Translations under genes and position numbers: made by a program
Shown: one piece after another, positions 56,304 through 64,000 of the stretch
Layout of the letters: every line of letters starts with the position of its first letter
Numbering within the stretch: position 1 is the first letter of the stretch
Origin: Tetraselmis striata
Taxonomy: Eukaryota; Chlorophyta; Chlorodendrophyceae; Chlorodendrales; Chlorodendraceae
Reading direction: 5' to 3'
Assembly: GCA_006384855.1 (NCBI GenBank)
Contig: VCJN01000911.1
Location: forward strand, 1-64,000
Length of the DNA: 64,000 nt
The notes under the pieces: generated by a model
The model's database searches: none
Told to the model about the DNA's origin: nothing
The model's input: only the letters and a program-made list of their open reading frames with translations

Positions 56304-56684
56304 ATGGCAGACCGTCCTCGCAAAGGAACACGCACCTCAGCCCGCTCGAAGAGTCCGGTGGCGGGGGCATCTGCAGCTGCGCTTGGTTTTGAGCCAACGA
56401 GGGCTCTCGACGAAATGCTAGTGACCCCCATGGCGCAAGATTCCCCGCAGATGCACTTGCGTTCGGGCAGGAGGGCATCCCATGCGCCAATACCCACGAC
56501 TCAGCCCATGAGGCCCCTGCAACCGAGCGGTGGGCAACATCGAAGCGGACCGCCATCGCAGGGGGCCGGAGATTCGCAGGCTTTGCCCGAGCCGGAGCCT
56601 CAGAACCTCGGAACCTCAAGTGTGTGCGCATCTTCGCGCGTGAGGGCAAAGATTCTCACACGCTTCCTCCCCTTGCCTACATAG
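56304..56684 (+). pseudogene. Gag-like ORF, copy 2 (shortened)
   Basis: This starts MADRPRKGTRTSARSKSP, and its first 100 codons match copy 1 closely. It then jumps to the shared end segment (CATCTTCGCGCGTGAGGGCAAAG), omitting the acidic region. The leaders (CGAATGCTACTCCGCCGC...) and the CATAGACCATCTCCACGACC tails are also shared, so the whole 1.05-kb unit is duplicated. Confidence 0.5.
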
Positions 56685-56781
56685 ACCATCTCCACGACCC
56701 CCCTTCAACAAGAAGCGCCACTTGTCGACCCAAACCTCGGAAATGTGCCCATTTTTACTCGAACATGCCACTTGTACCCAG

Positions 56782-58520
56782 AACCCCTTATACCTCATAT
56801 TGGCGGCACGGCGCCGCAGATTAACACGGAATCTCTAGCGCCGAACCGCACATCTCCCGACTTCGAGCGTGCCGTCACAGCCCAGACGGCTGCAGACCTT
56901 TTACCATTCGGCGTTTAGTGACATACAAGGATCATGAAAGCGCATAGCCTCGGCGACAGTATACAGATTGCTAGGCAGAACCCCTTATACCTCATATTCG
57001 CGGCACTGCTCCGCAGATTGACACGGAATCTGCAGCGCCGCACCGCACATCTCCCGACTTCGAGCGTGCCGTCACAGCCCAGACGGCTGCAGCCCTTTTA
57101 CCATTCGGCTTTATGTGACATACAAGGATCATGAAAGCGCATAGCCTCGGCGACACTATACAGGTTGCTAGGCAGAACCCCTTATACCTCAAATTCGCGG
57201 CACGGCGCCGCAGATTAACACGGAATCTCTAGCGCCGAACCGCACATCTCTCGACTTCGAGCGTGCCGTCACAGCCCAGACGGCTGCAGCCCTTTTACCA
57301 TTCGGCTTTATGTGACATACAAGGATCATGAAAGCGCATAGCCTCGGCGACAGTATACAGATTGCTAGGCAGAACCCCTTATACCTCATATTGGCGGCAC
57401 GGCGCCGCAGATTAACACGGAATCTCTAGCGCCGAACCGCACATCTCCCGACTTCGAGCGTGCCGTCACAGCCCAGACGGCTGCAGACCTTTTACCATTC
57501 GGCTTTATGTGACATACAAGGATCATGAAAGCGCATAGCCTCGGCGGCAGTATACAGATTGCTAGGCAGAACCCCTTATACCTCATATTTGCGGCACTGC
57601 TCCGCAGATTGACACGGAATCTGCAGCGCCGCACCGCACATCTCCCGACTTCGAGCGTGCCGTCACAGCCCAGACGGCTGCAGCCCTTTTACCATTCGGC
57701 TTTTAGTGACATACAAGGATCATGACAGCGCATAGCCTCGGCGGCAGTATACAGATTGCTAGGCAGAACCCCTTATACCTCAAATTCGCGGCACGGCGCC
57801 GCAGATTAACACGGAATCTCTAGCGCCGAACCGCACATCTCCCGACTTCGAGCGTGCCGTAACAGCCTAGACGGCTGCAGACCTTTTACCATTCGGCTTT
57901 ATGTGACATACAAGGATCATGAAAGCGCATAGCCTCGGCGACAGTATACAGATTGCTAGGCAGAACCCCTTATACCTCATATTTGCGGCACTGCTCCGCA
58001 GATTGACACGGAATCTGCAGCGCCGCACCGCACATCTCATCCCGACTTCACGCGTGCCGTAACAGCCTGGCATAGACGGCTGCAGCCCTTTTACCATTCG
58101 GCTTTATGTGAAAATCAAAGATCATGAAAGCGCATAGCCTCGGCGACACTATACAGATTGCTAGGCAGAACCCCTTATACCTCATATTCGCGGCACGGCG
58201 CCGCAGATTGACACGGAACCTCCAGTGCCGCACCGCACATCTCCCGACTTCACGCGCGCCGTAACAGCCTAGACGGTTGCAGACCTTTTACCATTCGGCT
58301 TTATATGACATACAATGATTATGACAGCGCATAGCCTCGGCGACAGTATACAGATTGCTAGGTAGAACCCCTTATACCTCATATTTGCGGCACTGCGCCG
58401 CAGATCGACGCGGAATCTGCAGCGCCGCACCGCAGATTTGCCAACTTCACGCGTGCCGTAACAGCCTAGATGGCTGCAGACCTTCTATCATTTGGCTTTA
58501 TGTGACATACAAGGACGTCT
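56782..58520 (+). repeat. 197-bp satellite, 9 copies
   Basis: AACCCCTTATACCTCA marks copies at 56782, 56979, 57176, 57373, 57570, 57767, 57964, 58169 and 58366. Seven of eight spacings are exactly 197 bp and one is 205. Two sequence types alternate: type A has GGCACGGCGCCGCAGATTAA, type B has GGCACTGCTCCGCAGATTGA. The order is A B A A B A B followed by two mixed copies. Short ORFs of about 66 codons recur in step and are not genes. Confidence 0.95.
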
Positions 58521-58700
58521 GTTAGCATTCGGACGGACAAAGTTTGAAATGATTACAAATGCGGACAGGCTCGGCGATGCGATACATTTTGCAAGGCCGT
58601 TCCGCAACAAGGCTAAATCGTCACGGTTCTAATTCAGACCATACATTACAAACGTATTGAATCCTGACCATTGATCTCAACAACCGCATTACCTTTGCTA
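58521..58700. other. Linker between the 197-bp and 30-bp arrays
   Basis: This is unique sequence ending CAACAACCGCATTACCTTTG, homologous to the left flank of array 2 (CAAACCGCATTTCCTTTG at about 51571). No gene is seen. Confidence 0.7.
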
Positions 58701-59655
58701 ACGTGGCCGGGGCAGCGGGGCGCCCACGCGCCGCGGCCGGGGCAGCGGGGCGCCCACGCGCCGCGGCCGGGGCAGCGGGGCGCCCACGCGCCGCGGCCGG
58801 GGCAGCGGGGCGCCCACGCGCCGCGGCCGGGGCAGCGGGGCGCCCACGCGCCGCGGCCGGGGCAGCGGGGCGCCCACGCGCCGCGGCCGGGGCAGCGGGG
58901 CGCCCACGCGCCGCGGCCGGGGCAGCGGGGCGCCCACGCGCCGCGGCCGGGCAGCGGGGCGCCCACGCGCCGCGGCCGGGGCAGCGGGGCGCCCACGCGC
59001 CGCGGCCGGGGCAGCGGGGCGCCCACGCGCCGCGGCCGGGGCAGCGGGGCGCCCACGCGCCGCGGCCGGGGCAGCGGGCGCCCACGCGCCGCGGCCGGGG
59101 CAGCGGGGCCGCCCACGCGCCGCGGCCGGGGCAGCGGGCGCCCACAGGCGCCGCGGCCGGGGCAGCGGGCCGCCACGCGCCGCGGCCGGGCAGCGGGCCG
59201 CCCACCGCGCCGCGGCCGGGGCAGCGGGGCCGCCCACGCGCCGCGGCCGGGGCAGCGGGCCGCCCCACGGCCGCGGCCTGGGGCAGCGGGCCGCCACGCG
59301 CCGCGGCCGGGGCAGCGGGCCGCCCACGCGCCGCGCCGGGGCAGCGGGCCGCCCACGCGCCGCGGCCGGGGCAGCGGGCCGCCCACTGCGCCGCGGCCGG
59401 GGCAGCGGGCCGCCCACGCGCCGCGGCCGGGGCAGCGGGCCGCCCACGCGCCGCGGCCGGGGCAGCGGGCGCCCCACGCGCCGCGGCCGGGGCAGCGGGC
59501 CGCCCACGCGCCGCGGCCGGGGCAGCGGGGCGCCCACAGCGCCGCGGCCGGGCAGCGGGCCGCCCACGCGCCGCGGCCGGGGCAGCGGGCCGCCCACGCG
59601 CCGCGGCCGGGGCAGCGGGCCGCCCACGCGCCGCGGCCGGGGCAGCGGGCCGCCA
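58701..59655 (+). repeat. 30-bp GC-rich minisatellite, array 3
   Basis: There are about 32 units containing CGCGGCCGGGGCAGCG and GGGCGCCCACGCGC. The first dozen units are virtually identical. From about 59070 onward, units carry frequent 1-2-nt indels and GGGCCGCCC variants. ORFs of over 330 codons on both strands are repeat artefacts. Confidence 0.95.
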
Positions 59656-60680
59656 CTATGCGGGGATAAATGGCAGCACCTGCACGATAAGCGCACCCTA
59701 CCTACATCACTGGACAGCACTATTCGGGGATACATGGCAGCACCTGCACGATAAGCGCACCCTACCTACATCATTGGATAGCACTGTTCGGGGATACATG
59801 GCAGCACCTGCACGATAAGCGCACCCTACCTACATCACTGGACAGCACTATTTGGGGATACATGGCAGCACCTGCACGATAAGCGCACCCTACCTACGTC
59901 ATTGGATAGCACTATTCGGGGATACATGGCAGCACCTGCGCGATAAGCGCACCCTACCTACATCACTGGACAGCACTATGCGGGGCTGTATGGCAGCACC
60001 GGCACAATAAGCGCACCCTGCCTACATCATTGGACAGCACTATTCGGGGATACATGGCAGCACCTGCACGATAAGCGCACCCTACCTACGTCATTGGATA
60101 GCACTATTCGGGGATACATGGCAGCACCTGCACGATAAGCGCACCCTACCTACGTCATTGGATAGCACTATTCGGGGATACATGGCAGCACCTGCACGAT
60201 AAGCGCACCCTACCTACGTCATTGGATAGCACTATTCGGGGATACATGGCAGCACCTGCACAATAAGCGCACCCTACCTACATGATTGGATAGCACTATG
60301 CGGGGCTATATGGCAGCACCGTCACAATGAAGCGCACCCTACCTACATCACTGCATAGCACTATGCGGGGATACATGGCAGCACCTGCACAATAAGCGCA
60401 CCCTACCCACATCATTGGATAGGACTATGCGGGGATATATGGCAGCACCTGCACAATAAGCGCACCCTACCTACATCATTGGATAGCACTATGCGGGGCT
60501 GTATGGCAGCACCTGCACAAAAAGTGCACCCAACCAACATCACTGGACAGCACTTTTTGGGGATACATGGAAGCACCTGCACAATACGCGCACCTCACCT
60601 ACATCACTGGATAGCACTTTGCGGGGGTATATGGCAGCATCTCTACGATGAGCGCACCCTATACCTTCATCACTGGCTGA
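59656..60680 (+). repeat. 64-bp tandem repeat, 16 copies
   Basis: Units contain GGGGATACATGGCAGCACC, TGCACGATAAGCGCACCC and TACATCATTGGATAGCAC, with an exact 64-bp spacing in the left part. It abuts array 3 without spacer. Point variants such as CAATAAGC and GGGGCTGTATGG increase to the right. Confidence 0.95.
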
Positions 60681-60685
60681 GGCCA

Positions 60686-62100
60686 CTGCTAGCAAGACTG
60701 ACGAGCAAGAGATGCAAAGGGTGGAGAGAATTTACAATGAGGGCTGGCATTGCCCGCATCTCGGCAGCGGGGGCAGATGAACGCCCGCATCTCTCGCGTA
60801 AAAACCCCGTGTACTGTCGCTCCTAGCCCTTGTAACGACAAGGCTCTTTTTCATACCCGACTCCCGTGCGTCGTGGAATCATGTCTTACAGGCGGTTGCG
60901 CCGAGAGAGATGCGGTAATGAAACCCGGAGGCCCACATTGAGGACGACAAGTACATCCTCGCGTCAGTCTTGCCAGCGGTGGCTGAGGCCACCGCTGACA
61001 ACATTGACGAGCAAGACATGCAGAGGGTGAAGATAGTTAAGTGTGAGGGGTGGGATTACCCACATCTCGGCAGCGGGGGCAGGTGAACGCCCGCATCTCT
61101 CGCGTAAAAACCCGTGTACTGTCGCTCCTAGCTCTTGTAACGACGAGGCGCTTTTCCAAACCCGACTTCTGTGCGTCGTGGAACCATGTCTTACAGAGAG
61201 AGAGAGAGATGCGGCACTGGAACCCGGAGGCCAACATTGGGGACGACAGGTAGATCCTCGCGTCAGTCTTGCCAGCTGTGGCTGAGGCCACCGCTGGCAT
61301 GACTGACGAGCAAGAGATGCATAGGGGGGAGAAATTCAACCGTGACGGTGGGGGTACCGCATCTCGGCAGCGGGGGCAGGTGAACGCCCGCATCTCGCGT
61401 AAAAACCCGTGTAGTGTCGCTCCTAGCTCTTGTAACGACGATACGTTTTTCCAAACCCGACTGCTGTGCGTCGTGGAACCATGTCTTACAGGCGGTTGCG
61501 CCGAGAGAGATGCGGCACTGGAACCCGGCGGCCCACATTGGGAACGACAAGTATATCCTCGCGTCAGTCTTGCCAGCGGTGGCTGAGGCCACCGCTGGCA
61601 TGACTGACGAGCAAGAGATGCATAGGGTGGAAAAGACTTTACCGTGAGGGTGGGATTACCCGCATCTCGGCAGCGGGGGCAGGTGAACGCCCGCATCTCT
61701 CGCGTAAAAACCCGTGTACTATCGCTCCTAGCTCTTGTAACGACGAGGCGCTTTTCCAAACCCGACTTCTGTGCGTCGTGGAACCATGTCTTACAGACGG
61801 TTGCGCCGAGAGAGATGCGGCACTGGAACCCGGAGGCCCACATTGGGGACGACAAGTATATCCTCGCGCCAGTCTTGCCAGCGGTGGCCTCAGCAAGATG
61901 AGCAAGACGAGCAAGACATGCATAGGGTGGAGAGAGTCAACCGTGACGGTGGGGGTACCGCATCTCGGCAGCGGGGGCAGGTGAACGCCCGCATCTCGCG
62001 TAAAAACCCGTGTACTGTCGCTCCCAACGACGAGACGCTGTTCCACATCCGACTCCCGTGCGTCGTGGAACCATGTCTTGCAGGCTGTTGCGCCGGACTT
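60686..62100 (+). repeat. ~300-bp tandem repeat derived from a retroelement ORF
   Basis: GCTGAGGCCACCGCTG marks units near 60686, 60981, 61281 and 61581, with a shortened one near 61886. A further single copy forms the 5' part of the methyltransferase region at 50606. Each unit has a perfect inverted repeat CCAGCGGTGGC/GCCACCGCTGG and a coding-like stretch (DDKYILASVLPAVAEATAGM). Every unit also has in-frame stops, and units differ by small indels. The array is an amplified exon fragment, not a functional repeat protein. Confidence 0.85.
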
Positions 62101-62332
62101 TTCCGTAGATTGGTGGTACGCTGCCGTGGATTCTGCCCTCTTCGGGGAGTGCCAGAGCAAGACTGTAAAACACTGTGGCTACTCGATTCGCATCGTGCGC
62201 GACTGGCGCAACGACAACGAGATGCGGCGCGGCATTCAACACATCAAGAAGCAACGCTTACTAGTCCACCAACACCTGCTTGCCCTGCCGAGCCGGGTCT
62301 CTAACCCCCCCCCCCCCCCCCCGGCGTCTTAG
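62078..62332 (+). pseudogene. Retroelement ORF fragment after the 300-bp array
   Basis: The 84-codon frame reads VAPDFSVDWWYAAVDSALFG, then KTVKHCGYSIRIVRDWRNDN and IQHIKKQRLLVHQHLLALP. It then enters a 16-nt C run (about 62307-62322). Past the run, another frame continues GVLVDDRYYRVVVAPRQAGG to about 62535. The N-terminal part matches the methyltransferase-region repeat (VAPDFSGDWWYAVD at about 50742). The family is unidentified. Confidence 0.45.
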
Positions 62333-62484
62333 TCGATGACCGCTACTACAGGGTCGTAGTGGCGCCGCGTCAGGCTGGCGGGTCCTCCAAGCCCGCATCT
62401 CAACCACTGCCAGCGGGGTCCGGCGGAGATGGCTCCCAAAACGGCGGCGCTGCAGCAGGTCTCTTGGAGCTTCGATCAGCGAGG

Positions 62485-63060
62485 AGTGAAATCCTTCACA
62501 GTGTGGGCCACCGTGGCTCGCAAAATGGCGCGAAGTAGCCCCACCACCTAGGTGAGGCGGGTAGTACTTTACGCAGCAGAGGGCGCGAAGAGGACACGGC
62601 GAATTGTCATTGTTAGTACTCTCGTATAGTATTACATTGCAGCTGAAATGCACCCAAAAAGTGGGTACATATCCGAGTCTAAGCGATCACGTGGGGGGCA
62701 CATTTTCGAGTCCGTAGATGTGCCCATTTTGACTCGATATTGCACCCTGTACCGAGTGCAGTGCAGTGGTGTGGAGTGGGGCGAGGAGTGGAATCTCCAA
62801 CAGGGTGTGCCACTGGGGCGCGCAAAATGGCGCGAAGTAGCGCCGCCACCTAGTTGAGGCGGATAGTACTTTACGCGACTGAGGGCGCGAAGAGAACACG
62901 CCGATGTGCCATTTTTAGTACTCTCGTATAGTATTGCATTACACCTGAAATGTGACCGAAAAATGGGTACATATCCCAGCCTAAGCGATCACGTGGGGGG
63001 CACATTTTTGAGTCCAGGTATTGGACCGTTTTGACTCAAAAATGTGCCCTGTACCCGGTC
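62485..63060 (+). repeat. Tandem ~300-bp duplication with palindromic ends
   Basis: CAAAATGGCGCGAAGTAG at about 62519 recurs at about 62823. Both continue through TAGTACTCTCGTATAGTATT, GGGTACATATC and AAGCGATCACGTGGGGGGCA to the palindromic block (62696-62747 and 62998-63049). In the second copy the arms GGGCACATTTTTGAGTC and GACTCAAAAATGTGCCC are perfect over 17 bp. Confidence 0.85.
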
Positions 63061-63139
63061 CCGTGGGTGTCACACATGTAACAATATGTTCAACCGCACA
63101 AAATTGCCACTGCTCTGCGCCGCTGTGTGTGTGTGGGGG

Positions 63140-63300
63140 GGGGGTCTTCAGGCCTGAATTCAGTCTGAATATCTGCATACCTGAACTGAACAGACTCCAT
63201 GCTGAATTAAGGGCCTGAATCCAGGTCATGAATCCAGGCTGAAGTTTGTTCAGCTGAATTCAGCTGAATTCAGTTCAGGCTGAACTGAATACCTCCAGGG
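63140..63300. repeat. CTGAATTCAG palindrome cluster
   Basis: About ten partly overlapping CTGAATTCAG, CAGGCTGAA and TTCAGCTGAA motifs fold back on each other in both orientations. This looks like a degenerate foldback or MITE-like element. No gene is seen. Confidence 0.7.
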
Positions 63301-63504
63301 GGTACTTCAGCACAACCTTGGTACTCACTACTGCCAACGGCTGTAATGATGATGACTAGCGACTATTTCTCTCGCAATCGTCGCGGCAGTATATCGTTTC
63401 GGCATCGTCTGTAATCACTCTAGGTTCGAGGCCTCCTATTATAGTACAGTAGTACTCGCACAGCGACATCAGAGTACTCGTATCCTAGGCGCCCGCCAGG
63501 TGCG

Positions 63505-63526
63505 CGCGCCGCCACATGGCGGCGCG
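63505..63526. repeat. GC-rich hairpin
   Basis: CGCGCCGCCA and TGGCGGCGCG (perfect 10-bp arms) are separated by CA, about 240 nt upstream of the last ORF. Confidence 0.8.
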
Positions 63527-63631
63527 GGCGCTGCGGCGGGCTACACACTTCCTTTAACCTCACCGCGTCCTCATGCCCCTCCCACTCGGCTGCCCCTCGT
63601 CAGGGGCCCACGCCCGTGCCCTGCACCCGGG

Positions 63632-63638
63632 CTATAAG
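63632..63638 (+). promoter_or_regulatory. TATA-box candidate
   Basis: CTATAAGAGG lies about 130 nt upstream of the ATG at 63764, in an otherwise GC-rich, CT-rich leader. The distance is long for a direct start but acceptable with a 100-nt 5' UTR. Confidence 0.4.
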
Positions 63639-63763
63639 AGGTTATGATGCCCTCCTAGCCTCACAGCGTCGCTTACCGCTGTGTGCCCCTTCTCGTCGCG
63701 CCGCGCCCGCCTGCACGGCGCGCCCGCCTGGCCCTGTCGCCCGGTTTCTCCGTGAGCGTTTGT

Positions 63764-64000
63764 ATGTCCGACAGCCCGCCCCCGCCGCCGCGAGGCGCTG
63801 GCGGATCCTCCGACCAGTGGCCCGCACTCGGCCAGTCCTTTGGCCCCCTGTCCCCTGCCTCCTGGGGGCAAGTAAGCTCTGCAACGGCCCAACACGCCGT
63901 GCAGATTCAGCAAGCTGCCTCAGCCGAACTGATGTCTCAGCTGCTCGCATTGATGCGAGACATCGCGCACGATGCTGCCACGGCCGCCGCCCGCACGGTT
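63764..64000 (+). CDS. Partial ORF running off the window end
   Basis: The frame is open from the ATG for at least 79 codons, with no stop before the window ends. The N terminus is Pro/Gly/Ser-rich (MSDSPPPPPRGAGG), followed by WPALGQSFGPLSPASWG. A likely amphipathic helix comes next (VQIQQAASAELMSQLLALMR). A TATA-like box and pyrimidine-rich leader precede it. It could be the N-terminal (gag-like) ORF of another retroelement or a host gene; too little is present to decide. Confidence 0.5.
   Translation, partial: MSDSPPPPPRGAGGSSDQWPALGQSFGPLSPASWGQVSSATAQHAVQIQQAASAELMSQLLALMRDIAHDAATAAARTV

Noticed and set aside
58646..59818. ORFs of 215-371 codons on both strands
   Set aside because: They are open only because the 30-bp unit is a multiple of three and contains no stop. 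Composition is pure Arg/Ala/Gly/Pro.
56782..60680. CRISPR-like arrays
   Set aside because: Units are contiguous satellites with no unique spacers, in a eukaryotic genome.
61037..61855. 272-codon minus-strand ORF with CPRCRD motifs
   Set aside because: It runs across several tandem ~300-bp units. The zinc-finger-like CPRC repeats with the unit and has no independent support.

Overview
This is a gene-poor, repeat-dense stretch of a eukaryotic nuclear genome. It most likely comes from a flagellated green alga (Chlorophyta or a prasinophyte-grade lineage). Three observations support that. (1) The eight-exon gene at 25465-27867 encodes a plant-type TOM20, which is tail-anchored at its C terminus as in Viridiplantae. 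(2) The twelve-exon gene at 31086-39768 encodes a CCDC148-like coiled-coil protein, a family I associate with ciliated eukaryotes. (3) Two host genes are followed by GCATGTAA, which contains the green-algal TGTAA polyadenylation signal. The species cannot be fixed from the sequence; a large repeat-rich prasinophyte genome is only a guess.

Layout. 1-2508: sparse sequence ending in a terminal-inverted-repeat element, which itself carries a 297-bp hAT-type MITE. 2525-8544: four head-to-tail Tc1/mariner units, the last one truncated. 8545-15881: a 7.3-kb segment bounded by a perfect 22-bp inverted repeat beginning CACTG (CACTA/EnSpm-like), with a zinc-finger/Tudor gene, a minus-strand Cys-rich ORF and four tandem-repeat families. 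16040-19172: a decayed minus-strand ORF of unknown family.

21845-39768 is the host-gene island. It holds a minus-strand coiled-coil membrane protein, a second copy of the terminal-inverted-repeat element, plus-strand TOM20 and minus-strand CCDC148. I resolved the TOM20 and CCDC148 exons to reading-phase consistency. Many of their introns contain 16-35-nt poly(C) or poly(G) runs, often within a few bases of the 5' splice site.

39769-64000 is again mobile-element territory. It contains a truncated LINE-type reverse transcriptase, an intact 1038-codon hAT-like transposase inside an 18-bp inverted repeat, and a DNA-methyltransferase-like retroelement pseudogene. It also contains a nearly intact MULE transposase with spliceable introns, two gag-like ORFs, and a run of satellites (197-bp x9, 30-bp x~32, 64-bp x16, ~300-bp x~5). 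The window ends inside an ORF starting at 63764.

The host genes act in mitochondrial protein import (TOM20) and probably cilium/centriole biology (CCDC148). They form no operon; the rest is transposable elements and their debris. I saw no rRNA, tRNA, CRISPR or organellar genes.
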